From the NCBI GenBank assembly GCA_017468425.1, contig JAFUIO010000014.1, positions 1 through 58,338 of the forward strand: 58,338 nucleotides of DNA, given 5' to 3'. Shown one piece after another: positions 35,600 to 44,553 of the stretch (the first letter of the stretch is position 1; every line of letters begins with the position of its first letter). The notes under the pieces were generated by a model, which saw only the letters and a program-made list of their open reading frames with translations, was not told the DNA's origin and did no database searches. This DNA comes from Clostridia bacterium. GTDB lineage: Bacteria > Bacillota > Clostridia > Oscillospirales > Acutalibacteraceae. The position numbers and the translations under genes are program-made.

Positions 35600-36712
35600 T
35601 TATTTTGCACAGGGATATGTGCCTTCTTCAGCACCGAGAATAAGACCTACCTGAGCAGATATGTGTCTGTTCTTATAAGCAGCACCGTTAACATAACCGG
35701 CATCAGATTTGTTGATGAAAAGGGGAACATTAACGTTTGTGTGGCTGCCTGATGTGTAGTAATATTCATCTGTTTCAGCATTGTATGTGAGTCCGCCTGT
35801 TTCGTGGTCAGCAGTGATGATAACAAGTGTTTCACCGTCTTCTTCAGCAAATTCAAGTGCAGCGCCAACAGCTTTGTCGAATTCATATGTGCTGAGAATC
35901 ATATTTTCTTTATCGTTTGAATGTGAGTGTTTGTCAATGCAAGCACCTTCAACCATAAGGAAGAAACCATCTTCGTCTTTCGAAAGAATTTCGATTGCTT
36001 TCTCTGTCATAATTTCTATTGTGGGAGTGTCATGGTTATTTGTAACGTATTTCATATCATCGAAATCAAACTGACCGAAAGATTTAGTTTCACCGTCAAA
36101 GTTTGAAAGGTCTGTTGCAGAGCCGATGTATGTGCGTCCTGCAGCAGCAACTACGTCTGCAGTTGCAAGTCCGTTGTAACCGCCCCATATAAGGTCGATA
36201 TCAGAAGCAAGCTGTTGCTCTGTAATATCAACATCATTATCTCTTGAGTATGTGTGAGCACTGAAAGCTGAGGGAGTTGCACCTGAAGTGTAGTCAGTTG
36301 TAACAACGCCTGTGGCTTTGCCCTGTTCAATAGCAACCTCGGTTACACTCTTGGGTGTTGCGAAAACTCTGAAGGGGTCTAAAGCATATGTGCTTACCAT
36401 ACCATTGATTGTTCTGATACCGGATGAAAGAGCTGTACCGCCTGCAGCAGAGTCAGTTGTTGCCCAGAAAAGTGAATTGGTTTTTGATTCAGCTTTAACA
36501 ACAACGTTTTCCATCTGGAGTGAATCAAGGTCATAAGCCTGTTTTGTTGCTTCGAGATGATTGAAGCCCATGCCGTCACCAATCATAACGATAACGTTTT
36601 TGTAGGTTTCGTATTCGCCGGGTTTTGTTTCAAGTCCGAAATATCCTGTGATATTTGCAAGGGATGTGAGTGCAGCGATGATAACTGCTATGATTTTTTG
36701 TAATGCTGACAT
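35600..36712 (-). CDS. Alkaline phosphatase (PhoA-type, zinc-dependent)
   Basis: A 370-residue exported enzyme that releases phosphate from monoesters outside the cell. It has an N-terminal signal sequence (~1-25). Metal and catalytic residues are all present: IGDGMG (~44-49), the phosphorylated Ser88 in TTDSAAGGTALSSG, EGACIDKHSHSND and TADHETGG. It needs two zinc ions and one magnesium ion, so its position just downstream of the zinc-uptake operon on the same strand is telling. It also appears to have its own promoter at 36748-36776. AAAGGAGG precedes the ATG. Confidence 0.95.
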   Translation of the reverse strand: MSALQKIIAVIIAALTSLANITGYFGLETKPGEYETYKNVIVMIGDGMGFNHLEATKQAYDLDSLQMENVVVKAESKTNSLFWATTDSAAGGTALSSGIRTINGMVSTYALDPFRVFATPKSVTEVAIEQGKATGVVTTDYTSGATPSAFSAHTYSRDNDVDITEQQLASDIDLIWGGYNGLATADVVAAAGRTYIGSATDLSNFDGETKSFGQFDFDDMKYVTNNHDTPTIEIMTEKAIEILSKDEDGFFLMVEGACIDKHSHSNDKENMILSTYEFDKAVGAALEFAEEDGETLVIITADHETGGLTYNAETDEYYYTSGSHTNVNVPLFINKSDAGYVNGAAYKNRHISAQVGLILGAEEGTYPCAK

Positions 36713-36747
36713 AATTTTTGCCTCCTTTAAGCAAAGATTTCATTTAT

Positions 36748-36776
36748 ATTCTAACACTTTTTTCTCTCTATTGCAA
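36748..36776 (-). promoter_or_regulatory. Promoter of the alkaline phosphatase gene
   Basis: On the minus strand TTGCAA (36776-36771), 17 bases, TAGAAT (36753-36748). It overlaps the last codons of the zinc permease gene, so the phosphatase can be made alone or by read-through. Confidence 0.55.
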
Positions 36777-37616
36777 TACTTTTCTTCTGCTTTTACCAAC
36801 AACTGAAAAACCGATAAATGCAACAAGATTAACGGCAACCACTGTAGCACCTGTCTGCCAGCCGAGAAGACACGCTGCAAAGAAACCTATAACAAAGCAT
36901 ATAAGTGAAACTGATGCAGAGCAGATGAGTACACCTTTGAATGTTGTACACACTTTCATTGATGTCATTGCGGGGAAAACAATAAGTGCGGAAATCATAA
37001 GTGAACCCATCATATTCATACCGAGCACAATTGTAACTGCCGTTAAAACAGCAAGAAGCATATTGAATAAATTGGTGTTGATTCCTGTTGCTTTTGAAAA
37101 ATTCTCATCGAAAGTGATTGCGAATATTTTAGTATAAAAGAAAACAAAAAGCACAATTATTGCAATACTCAGCACCGAGCTTAATATAAGGTCAATATCA
37201 CCGATTGTGAATAGCGATGCAGAGCCGAAAAGACTGTTACAGATATCAGAACTACGCTGATTAGACATATTGTAAAGCAAACTACCCAGAGCAACTGCAC
37301 CTGTGGAAACAATAGCGAGAGATGCATCTCCCTTTGTTTTTTTGCTGTTGCCGAGCTTCAGGAGAAAAATTGCCGTAACAATAACGATAGGAATTGAAAT
37401 AAAAAGCTTCATATCAGTCATATTCAGTGCAGCGGCAAGTGCAACTGCGCCGAAGCCTACGTGTGAAAGTCCGTCACCAATCATTGAAAATCTTTTAAGC
37501 ACAAGGCTTACACCAAGAAGTGATGAACACAATGTAACAAGCAGACCTACTATCAAAGCTCTTACTACAAGGTTTATCATAAATTCACTTGCGAAAAGTT
37601 CACGGAATGTCATCAT
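36768..37616 (-). CDS. znuB: Zinc/manganese ABC transporter permease (ZnuB/AdcB family)
   Basis: A 282-residue ABC-3 family membrane protein with about eight or nine spans. Family blocks VSLVLKRFSMIGDGLSHVGFGA (in part) and the late ALIVFPAMTSM are visible. It starts with ATG at 37616 and overlaps the stop of the ATPase gene as ATGA. With the ATPase and the lipoprotein it forms a high-affinity uptake system. The operator upstream suggests zinc rather than manganese, but sequence cannot exclude manganese. Confidence 0.92.
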   Translation of the reverse strand: MMTFRELFASEFMINLVVRALIVGLLVTLCSSLLGVSLVLKRFSMIGDGLSHVGFGAVALAAALNMTDMKLFISIPIVIVTAIFLLKLGNSKKTKGDASLAIVSTGAVALGSLLYNMSNQRSSDICNSLFGSASLFTIGDIDLILSSVLSIAIIVLFVFFYTKIFAITFDENFSKATGINTNLFNMLLAVLTAVTIVLGMNMMGSLMISALIVFPAMTSMKVCTTFKGVLICSASVSLICFVIGFFAACLLGWQTGATVVAVNLVAFIGFSVVGKSRRKVLQ

Positions 37617-38317
37617 TTTTTGTCACCTCCGCAGAATTTACAATAAAAATCACTGAAAATATATTCTTCCTTCGTACCATAGAATAAATGCTTGTTGTGC
37701 AGGTGAAGAATATGACTTGCATATTCTGCAGCAGCAGCAATGTCGTGAGAAATCATAATCACAGTTGTACCGTTATCATTGAGTTCTTTTATTATTTTAT
37801 ACATTTCTGCAGTTACAACAGGGTCAAGTCCCGCAACAGGTTCATCAAGTAAAAGCATTGATGTTGTTGCGCACATAGCACGGGCGAGTAAAACTCTCTG
37901 CTGTTGACCTCCTGACAGATTCTGATAAGACTGCCTTTTGATTTTGTCTATAGAAAGCAACTGCATATTTTTCTTTGCGAGAGCTTTGTCTTTTGCTGAA
38001 TAAAACGGTTTGAGTCCGCGTTTGCCCAGTGTTCCTGAAATCACAACTTCCCACACAGATGCAGGGAAGTCTCTTTGTATTTCAGTCTGCTGCGGAAGAT
38101 AGCCGATTTCGTTCTGTCTGAGTCCGTCACCATAAACTATTTCACCTGATGCAGGCTTCAGAAGACCGAGAAGTGATTTCATCAATGTGCTTTTGCCGCT
38201 TCCGTTTTCGCCGACTATACAAAGATAATCGCCTTGTTTAACGTCAAAAGACAAATCCGTAAGAACAGATTTGCCTTCGTATGCAAGTGTTAAATTTTTA
38301 CAAGATATCAGAGCCAT
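37613..38317 (-). CDS. znuC: Zinc/manganese ABC transporter ATP-binding protein (ZnuC/AdcC family)
   Basis: A 234-residue ABC ATPase. Walker A is GENGSGKST (~36-44), the signature LSGGQQQRV (~133-141), and Walker B LLLDEPVAGLD (~155-165). The very C-terminus FCKFCGGDKK adds a CxxC pair. It lies between the binding protein, six bases away, and the permease, which overlaps by four bases. Only a weak ribosome site (GGGGT) precedes its ATG, consistent with coupled translation. Confidence 0.94.
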   Translation of the reverse strand: MALISCKNLTLAYEGKSVLTDLSFDVKQGDYLCIVGENGSGKSTLMKSLLGLLKPASGEIVYGDGLRQNEIGYLPQQTEIQRDFPASVWEVVISGTLGKRGLKPFYSAKDKALAKKNMQLLSIDKIKRQSYQNLSGGQQQRVLLARAMCATTSMLLLDEPVAGLDPVVTAEMYKIIKELNDNGTTVIMISHDIAAAAEYASHILHLHNKHLFYGTKEEYIFSDFYCKFCGGDKK

Positions 38318-38323
38318 ATTATT

Positions 38324-39181
38324 TTACCCCAATGCAATTTTTAAATTTTCAAGATTTTTTGTCATAAGTGATAGATATGTTTCACCTTTATCAAATTCTT
38401 CCTGAGTTACGTTGTGACAGGAGTGCATTCTGAGTTTTGTTGCACCTGTTTCTTTGCAGATTCTGTCTGCAACAGTGTCTTCGGAAAATTCAATAGTGAA
38501 AACTACAGGAAGTTTTTCACGTCTGATGTTTTCCACAAGGTTGTTAACTGCACGCAGACCTGCTTCTGTTTCTGTTGAGCAACCCTCAAAAGCAGAGAAA
38601 TATTTTAAATTATAATCTTTTGCAAGATATCTGAAAGGAAATCTTTCTGCAAAAACAACTGTGTTTGTTTTACCGCTTTTTACGCAAGCTTCAAAGCCTT
38701 CATCAAGTTTCTTTAATTGAGAAATATATTTTTCTGTGTTGTTTTTGTATGTTTGTGCGTTATCGGGGTCGATGTTGCACAAACTGTCACAAAGACCTTG
38801 CGTGATTGTTATTGCATTTTTCGGAGAAGTCCAGGGGTGGTCATCTTCAGTAAGCTTAACCATACTGCTTAAAGTAAGAATTTTTGTTTCGCTTTCAGGT
38901 AAATCTTTAACCCACTCATCATCTTCGCCGCCAACACACACGAAAAGGTCGCTGTCGGAAATAAGAGCAATATCTTCCAATGTTGTTTCGAACCCGTGTA
39001 CTTCCATCCCGGGGGAAATGAGCATATTAAGCTCTACATCAACATTTTCTGTTATAGTTCTCAGAAAATCATATTGTGGAAAAATAGTTGTTGTTATTTT
39101 TAATTTATCGCTTGTTTTCTCTGCAGTGCATCCTGAAAAAATCATAAAAATTACAAGCAGAACCGGTACAATTCGTTTCAT
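38324..39181 (-). CDS. znuA: Zinc-binding lipoprotein of ABC transporter (ZnuA/AdcA family)
   Basis: A 285-residue metal-binding protein anchored by a lipobox (FSGC, Cys18). Candidate metal ligands are the His in GMEVHGFE and the His in DDHPW. The third usual histidine is replaced: the helix reads FAERFPFRYLA, where ZnuA proteins have HxAFxY. A His/Cys pair in RMHSCHN near the C-terminus may supply the missing ligand. The His-rich loop of many ZnuA proteins is short or missing. It is the first gene of the operon, with GGAGGA before the ATG and a palindromic operator over the start of transcription. Confidence 0.9.
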   Translation of the reverse strand: MKRIVPVLLVIFMIFSGCTAEKTSDKLKITTTIFPQYDFLRTITENVDVELNMLISPGMEVHGFETTLEDIALISDSDLFVCVGGEDDEWVKDLPESETKILTLSSMVKLTEDDHPWTSPKNAITITQGLCDSLCNIDPDNAQTYKNNTEKYISQLKKLDEGFEACVKSGKTNTVVFAERFPFRYLAKDYNLKYFSAFEGCSTETEAGLRAVNNLVENIRREKLPVVFTIEFSEDTVADRICKETGATKLRMHSCHNVTQEEFDKGETYLSLMTKNLENLKIALG

Positions 39182-39199
39182 TTCAGTCCTCCGCGAAAT

Positions 39200-39248
39200 T
39201 GAATTTGAAATTCAAATTCATTATAATATTGTTTAAGGTTAAAGTCAA
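39200..39248 (-). promoter_or_regulatory. znuABC promoter with Zur/Fur-type operator
   Basis: On the minus strand TTGACT (39248-39243), 17 bases, TATAAT (39225-39220). Directly downstream, over the expected start of transcription, is a perfect 10-1-10 palindrome of 21 bases at 39200-39220 (arms TGAATTTGAA and TTCAAATTCA). Its length, symmetry and position match Fur-family operators, and zinc uptake makes Zur the likely repressor. Confidence 0.8.
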
Positions 39249-39290
39249 TGGAAAAGTATATAAAAATTTGTCATTATTTTTAATAAAGTA

Positions 39291-39319
39291 TAGACAACTT
39301 TTGTAAATTATGATACAAT
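39291..39319 (+). promoter_or_regulatory. Promoter of the secreted alpha/beta hydrolase gene
   Basis: TAGACA (39291-39296), 17 bases, TACAAT (39314-39319), followed by AGGAGG and the ATG at 39351. Confidence 0.65.
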
Positions 39320-39350
39320 TTTTACATAAAATTAAAAGGAGGCTTGTTTT

Positions 39351-41219
39351 ATGAACAAAGTTTTCAAAAGAGTAATTGCAATTGTACTTGCTCTGGCAAT
39401 GGGCATAGGAGTTATGTCCCAGGTTTTGGCTGCAGAAACTGCTGATGACGCTATTTCCGTAGTTAACACAGTTGAGGAAGCAAAAGACACCCTCACAAAA
39501 GATGAACAGGTGCCGATTATCATTATCCACGGTATCTCACAGATTGATACAGTTATTATGGATGACGAAGGCAATCCGCTTCTTGATAAAGAAGGAAACG
39601 TAATCACAGGTTGGCCCCTTACAGTTGATGTTACTCAGCTTATTATGGATGTTCTTTTCCCTGTGATTCTTACACTTGTAACACAGAAAGACTTCGCTTC
39701 AGAAGCAGGCTATAAAGCAGCTTGTAACGCACTTAAATACAATGCTTGTGACCTTAACGGTGACCCTGTTTATCCTACATATGTAGACAGACAGTATTGC
39801 TCAGTCGGCGATATGGACCAGGAACACAAGGATATTGTTTATGATGCAGTTCCTTTCCAGGAAATCGGTGAAGAAATCGGTGAAGAATGGCTCTATTTCT
39901 TCTCATACAACTCATCAGGCGATGTAACTCAGATTGCAGAAGATCTTAACGATTATATCGAAATGGTTAAAGAACAGACAGGCGCAGACGAAGTAAGCCT
40001 TGCTCCTATCAGTATGGGTGGTACAATTGTTACAGCATGGCTTGAAATGTTCTCAGGCAGATACGATATGTTCGATGCAAACTATGACAGCGTTCATAAA
40101 ATCGTTTTCGTTATCGCTGCTCTTGACGGTTCAAAAATTCTTGGTGACATTTTTGTAGGCGATACACTTCTTAAAAACGATGAATTCCTTTATACAAGAA
40201 TTCTCCCTGAACTTCTTGAAGAAGAATGGTATGCATATCTGCTTAACCTTGTTGTGAGAATTCTGCCTCACGATGTGCTTGATGCAATTCTTGACAGTAT
40301 CCTTGCAGGTGCTAAAGATACACTTGTAGGTAACTGCACAATTATCTGGGCGCTTCTTCCCAATGATGATTTCGATAAATCATATGAAATTTATTTCAAG
40401 GATAAAGGTCCGGAATACGACACTATCAGAAATAAAGTAAAATTCTACCACACAGCACAGAGCAATCTCCAGAAAAATATCAACGAATTGATGAGTGATA
40501 AGTACAACGGTATTGTGCACGCTATCTGTTCATACGGTATTCCGCTTTATCCTATCGGTTCAAGTGCACTTTACATTAATGCTGACTCAATTATCCACTC
40601 AGCATCAACAAGCCTTTATGCAACATTTGCAAACCTCGGAGAAACACTTCCCGCAGACTATGTTGCAAAGAATCCCGTTTGTACAGACCCCACACATAAC
40701 CACATTTCTCCCGACAGAGTAGTTGATGCTTCAACTTCATATCTTCCCGAGAATACCTGGTATGTTCAGGGACTTAACCACGAAAGAACAGGCAGAAGTG
40801 ACTCTGTTATCAACTTTGCAGGTGCTCTTCTTAAAGACGATACAATCAAGGATGTACACTATAATCCTGAGAAGTATCCCCAGTTCAACGGTTCAAGAAC
40901 TACAAGAGATTTGAGAAATAATGACATCCCTAACGCTGAAAAAGCACTTGCTGAAAACACAACAATGACAGCTGAACAGAGAGCAGAACTTCAGGCAGCA
41001 CTTGATGACTGCAAGCTTATGCTCACAGAAACAGTTGTTGATACAAAGGGTTGCGAAGCAAGAATGCAGAGACTTGAAAATGCTCTTATTGCTGTCGGCG
41101 TTTACGGTGCTCCCGAAGAGCCCAACCCTGCAAACGATGTTCTCCGCACAATCTTCAAATGGCTTTCAGATACCGCTTACAAGAGCTGGGGCACAAAAGG
41201 CTTCAGTGAACTTCTCTGA
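39351..41219 (+). CDS. Secreted alpha/beta hydrolase (lipase/esterase-like)
   Basis: A 622-residue exported protein. The signal peptide is ~1-27 (ends VLA). The alpha/beta-hydrolase core starts with IIIIHGISQ (~52-60, oxyanion side) and has the nucleophile elbow PISMGG (~221-226, with Ser223). A likely catalytic histidine lies in WYVQGLNHERTGR (~475). Large helical insertions resemble lid domains of lipases. The last ~90 residues form a helical FIVAR-like segment and a hydrophobic end, which may bind the wall or membrane. Codon use is strongly biased toward a few codons, as in highly expressed surface proteins. Substrate unknown; a lipid or acyl ester is a guess. Confidence 0.75.
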   Translation: MNKVFKRVIAIVLALAMGIGVMSQVLAAETADDAISVVNTVEEAKDTLTKDEQVPIIIIHGISQIDTVIMDDEGNPLLDKEGNVITGWPLTVDVTQLIMDVLFPVILTLVTQKDFASEAGYKAACNALKYNACDLNGDPVYPTYVDRQYCSVGDMDQEHKDIVYDAVPFQEIGEEIGEEWLYFFSYNSSGDVTQIAEDLNDYIEMVKEQTGADEVSLAPISMGGTIVTAWLEMFSGRYDMFDANYDSVHKIVFVIAALDGSKILGDIFVGDTLLKNDEFLYTRILPELLEEEWYAYLLNLVVRILPHDVLDAILDSILAGAKDTLVGNCTIIWALLPNDDFDKSYEIYFKDKGPEYDTIRNKVKFYHTAQSNLQKNINELMSDKYNGIVHAICSYGIPLYPIGSSALYINADSIIHSASTSLYATFANLGETLPADYVAKNPVCTDPTHNHISPDRVVDASTSYLPENTWYVQGLNHERTGRSDSVINFAGALLKDDTIKDVHYNPEKYPQFNGSRTTRDLRNNDIPNAEKALAENTTMTAEQRAELQAALDDCKLMLTETVVDTKGCEARMQRLENALIAVGVYGAPEEPNPANDVLRTIFKWLSDTAYKSWGTKGFSELL

Positions 41220-41221
41220 TA

Positions 41222-42136
41222 ATGAGCAGTGTAAGTAAACGTCCTGTAATTTTTGATACGGATTGGTGGACAGATTGCGACGATTGCGTTGCATTAAAAC
41301 TTTTAATAAAATCAGACTTGAAAGGCGTTAATATTAACGCCTTTCTTTCTGATTCACCGTATTCCGTGGAACTTTTTCTTGAAAGCTACGGGCTTGAAGA
41401 TATTCCTGTGGCAATAGATAAAAGTGCAACATATTACAGTGATGCTCCGAAAAACAGTTATCAGAAAAAGATTATAGAGTCTTTTTCTGGCGGAAAATAT
41501 AAATCCCCGGATTTGTATGAAGATTCAGTCAGCTTTTACAGACGGATTTTATCGTCAGCAGAAGAAAAGGTTGATATTGTTGCTGTAGGATTTCAGAATT
41601 CTATTGCATCGCTTCTCCTAAGTGAGGCTGACGAATATTCTTCTCTTAACGGAATTGATTTGTGCTGCGAAAAGGTGAATAAGCTCTGGTCAATGGCGGG
41701 TAAATGGGATACACAAGGCGGATTGGAATATAATATTGCGAATAACGCTCATTCAGCATCTGCTGCAAAAATTGTTGCTGAAAAATTTCCTTGTCCCATA
41801 ACTTATCTCGGCTTTGAAGCAGGGGTAACAGTCATCACAGGCGGTAAAAGTGTTATCGGCGACGAAAAAGATGCGTTATCTTTATCAATGGTTGCACACG
41901 GCTCAGAAAAAGGCAGAAATTCGTGGGACCCGATGACGGCAATGCTCTGTCTTCATGGTGACGAAGAGAAAGCAGGATATACAACGGTTTACGGTAATGC
42001 GTATATTGATGAAAACGGTAAGAATTATTTTGAAGAAGACAAATCATCTGACAGATGTTATGTAGTGAAAAAATATCCTGATTCTTATTATGAAAACGAA
42101 ATCAATTCTCTTATTTCCGTTGACAAAGAAACGTAA
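41222..42136 (+). CDS. Nucleoside hydrolase (IUNH family)
   Basis: A 304-residue enzyme of the inosine-uridine nucleoside N-ribohydrolase fold. The calcium-binding aspartates are in DTDWWTDCDDC (~12-22), a variant of DTDPGxDD. A late HGSEKGRNSWDP region (~237-248) supplies the C-terminal Asp ligand. It has no signal peptide. The ATG is two bases after the stop of the secreted hydrolase gene and no ribosome site is visible, so translation must rely on coupling. It would release bases and ribose, which fits the nearby phosphoribosyltransferase and deoC. Confidence 0.82.
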   Translation: MSSVSKRPVIFDTDWWTDCDDCVALKLLIKSDLKGVNINAFLSDSPYSVELFLESYGLEDIPVAIDKSATYYSDAPKNSYQKKIIESFSGGKYKSPDLYEDSVSFYRRILSSAEEKVDIVAVGFQNSIASLLLSEADEYSSLNGIDLCCEKVNKLWSMAGKWDTQGGLEYNIANNAHSASAAKIVAEKFPCPITYLGFEAGVTVITGGKSVIGDEKDALSLSMVAHGSEKGRNSWDPMTAMLCLHGDEEKAGYTTVYGNAYIDENGKNYFEEDKSSDRCYVVKKYPDSYYENEINSLISVDKET

Positions 42137-42149
42137 AATATGGTATTAT
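42120..42149 (+). promoter_or_regulatory. Promoter of the purple-acid-phosphatase-like gene
   Basis: A perfect TTGACA (42120-42125), 18 bases, TATTAT (42144-42149). It begins inside the last codons of the nucleoside hydrolase gene. Confidence 0.65.
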
Positions 42150-42198
42150 ATATCAGGTAAGATGTAAATTTTATTAAAAAGCAAAGGAGACAATAATT

Positions 42199-43692
42199 AT
42201 GAAAAAGATTATTGCTGTTGTTCTTTCACTTTGCGTAGTTCTCGGTTGTGCAAGCTTTGCTATTGCATCAGATGCAACAATCGAAAAAGACTATGTAGTG
42301 TCAGAAAAAATCAGAAACGTAAGCGTTACAATGGCTCAGGATTCACAGTCTTCTGTTGGCGTTTGCTGGCACACAGATGAAGAATCTGCAACTGCAGTTC
42401 AGTTTGTTATAGCTGAAGATTATGCAGGTACTTTTGAAGGTGCAAAAACCTTCAGAGGTAGTTGCGAATCTTTCAAAGAGATTTACGTACATAAAGTAAA
42501 ACTCACAGCTCTCAAACCCGGCACAGAATATCTCTACAGAGTAGGCGATGATGTTGCAGATGAATGGAGTGAAATCCGTTCTTTCACAACTGATAACGGT
42601 GACGAAAACTTCAAGTTTATCGCTATCACAGACGTTCAGGCAGGTAACGAAGATAACTTCAGAAAAGCATCAAACGTTATGAAAACTGCTTATGAAACAA
42701 TGCCCGATGCAGATTTCTTCGCACACATGGGTGACTATGTAAACGACTGCACACAGGAAGAATGGGATTGGTATTTCAATAATTTCAATTTCGTACATTC
42801 TTCACTTGTTCACGTTCCTGCAGCAGGTAACCACGATGGTAACATCACAAACAAAATCAACCACTATTGGTTCGACAGTATGTTCAATATGGATCCTCCC
42901 GAGGAATGCATCAGAGCTGAAGGCGTTTATTATGCATTTGATTACGGTAACGCTCATATCGTAGTTCTCAACACAAACGATATGTATCCTATGACAGTTC
43001 AGCAGACAAACTGGATTAAAAACGAAATGAACTCATCAGATGCACAGTGGAAAATTATCCTTATGCACAGAGCTTTCTATTCAGCAGGTAAAAACCTTAT
43101 CAAGCCCGATACAATCATCATGAGAGAACAGCTTCTTCCCTTGTTTGATGAACTTGATATCGACTTTGTAATGGCAGGTCATGACCACGTTTATATGAGA
43201 ACACATCAGGTTAAGGGCGACAAGCTTGTTGAAGATGTAACTTATGTTACAGAAGATTTCAACGGTGTAGAAACAACATTTGCTGTTGACCCCGATGGCG
43301 CTTGTCACGTTCTTCCCGGTACAGCAGGTACAAAAACATATTCAATCAACGATTATGTATTTGACTGCGTATTTGATTCAAACATCGTTGCTAACTGCTT
43401 CTCACAGCGTGATATCGGCGACCGCGGTATCTTCTCAACAGTTGAAATCCAGGGCGGTAAACTTGTTTACAACGCATATGCAGTAGATTATGAAACAGGC
43501 GAAAAAGAACTTGTTGATACATATGCAATCAAGAAAACAACTGAAGGCGAAGCAAGCGATAAAACTATGCTTCCCACAGATTCAGCTACAACAGGCGTTG
43601 CACAGACATTCAACTTCATCTACAGATTTGGTAAGATGTTCTTTGATTATCTCTTCATAATCATCCCCAAACTTATCATCAACGCTATCTAA
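42199..43692 (+). CDS. Secreted purple-acid-phosphatase-like metallophosphoesterase
   Basis: A 497-residue exported phosphatase. The signal peptide is ~1-24. A fibronectin-III-like N-terminal domain (~30-130; PGTEYLYRVG) precedes the metallophosphoesterase domain (~135-430) with blocks DVQ, MGDYVNDC, GNHD and GHDHVYMR. The first block has Gln where DxH is common, as in several Firmicute relatives. The C-terminal ~25 residues are hydrophobic (FNFIYRFGKMFFDYLF), like the tail of the phosphoesterase at 15657. With the alkaline phosphatase it gives the cell extracellular phosphate scavenging. AAAGGAG precedes the ATG; codon bias suggests high expression. Confidence 0.87.
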   Translation: MKKIIAVVLSLCVVLGCASFAIASDATIEKDYVVSEKIRNVSVTMAQDSQSSVGVCWHTDEESATAVQFVIAEDYAGTFEGAKTFRGSCESFKEIYVHKVKLTALKPGTEYLYRVGDDVADEWSEIRSFTTDNGDENFKFIAITDVQAGNEDNFRKASNVMKTAYETMPDADFFAHMGDYVNDCTQEEWDWYFNNFNFVHSSLVHVPAAGNHDGNITNKINHYWFDSMFNMDPPEECIRAEGVYYAFDYGNAHIVVLNTNDMYPMTVQQTNWIKNEMNSSDAQWKIILMHRAFYSAGKNLIKPDTIIMREQLLPLFDELDIDFVMAGHDHVYMRTHQVKGDKLVEDVTYVTEDFNGVETTFAVDPDGACHVLPGTAGTKTYSINDYVFDCVFDSNIVANCFSQRDIGDRGIFSTVEIQGGKLVYNAYAVDYETGEKELVDTYAIKKTTEGEASDKTMLPTDSATTGVAQTFNFIYRFGKMFFDYLFIIIPKLIINAI

Positions 43693-43699
43693 AATAATT

Positions 43700-43728
43700 A
43701 ATCCCCGCACGATTATTGTGCGGGGATT
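43700..43728. terminator. Bidirectional terminator
   Basis: An 11-bp GC-rich stem (43700-43710 with 43718-43728), seven-base loop, then TT and further T on the plus strand. It lies between the convergent phosphatase and deoC genes. Confidence 0.88.
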
Positions 43729-43753
43729 TTGCTATATAAAACTTTGTTGATGA

Positions 43754-44425
43754 TTAATACGTGCCTTCTTCTACGGGTGTATCTTTTACGAGTTTCACAA
43801 TTCTGCTTGTGCCCAGCCTTGTGGCACCAAGTGAAATGAATTTTTCTGCATCGTCCATTGTTTTGATTCCGCCCGCAGCTTTGATTTTCACTTTTTTGTC
43901 AACGTGTTTTGCAAAAAGTGCGATGTCTTCAAATGTTGCACCGCCCGTTGAAAAACCTGTTGAGGTTTTAATGAAATCTGCACCTGCAAGAGAAACTATT
44001 TCGCACATTCTTATTTTTTCTTCTTCGGTGAGAAGACAGGTTTCAATAATAACCTTCAGCACCTTATCTTTGCATACAGATTTTATAAGTCTGATTTCGT
44101 TGAGAACATCATCGTAAAGTCTGTCTTTCAGGTTGCCGATATTGATTACCATATCAATTTCATCAGCACCGTTTTCTATTGCATTTTTTGTTTCAAAAGC
44201 TTTAACTTCAGGCGTGTTTGCACCATTCGGGAAACCTATAACAGTGCAGATTTTTACCTTGCCTTTTGCATATTCAGATGCTTGTCTGACATAACAGGGC
44301 GGTATACAAACAGATGCAGTTTTGTATGCAATGCCGTCGTCGCAAATCTGTCTGATTTCATCCCACGTAGCAGCAGGGGAAAGTAAAGTATGGTCAACGT
44401 AAGAAAGAATTTTATCAATATTCAT
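43754..44425 (-). CDS. deoC: Deoxyribose-phosphate aldolase DeoC
   Basis: A 223-residue class I aldolase that cleaves deoxyribose 5-phosphate to glyceraldehyde 3-phosphate and acetaldehyde. The Schiff-base lysine is in KVIIET or, by the usual alignment, in the later KIKAAGGIKT; both lysines are conserved in the family. EIDMVINIG and DFIKTSTGF are signatures. The ATG at 44425 has GAGGTG six bases ahead; the ORF start at 44434 is the GTG of that ribosome site. It is monocistronic with its own promoter at 44445-44473. Confidence 0.95.
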   Translation of the reverse strand: MNIDKILSYVDHTLLSPAATWDEIRQICDDGIAYKTASVCIPPCYVRQASEYAKGKVKICTVIGFPNGANTPEVKAFETKNAIENGADEIDMVINIGNLKDRLYDDVLNEIRLIKSVCKDKVLKVIIETCLLTEEEKIRMCEIVSLAGADFIKTSTGFSTGGATFEDIALFAKHVDKKVKIKAAGGIKTMDDAEKFISLGATRLGTSRIVKLVKDTPVEEGTY

Positions 44426-44444
44426 TTTATTCACCTCGCTTATA

Positions 44445-44473
44445 ATATTATCATTTTTTTATAACTTTGTAAA
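44445..44473 (-). promoter_or_regulatory. Promoter of deoC
   Basis: On the minus strand TTTACA (44473-44468), 17 bases, TAATAT (44450-44445). Confidence 0.5.
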
Positions 44474-44487
44474 TATTTTTTATTGTG

Positions 44488-44516
44488 TTGCATTTATAAA
44501 AACAAAGTGATACAAT
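44488..44516 (+). promoter_or_regulatory. Promoter of the ydjI/ydjG/ydjH-like operon
   Basis: TTGCAT (44488-44493), 17 bases, TACAAT (44511-44516), divergent from the deoC promoter. Confidence 0.65.
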
Positions 44517-44553
44517 AAAATTGTAAATCTATAAAAGTAAAGGAGAAATTACT

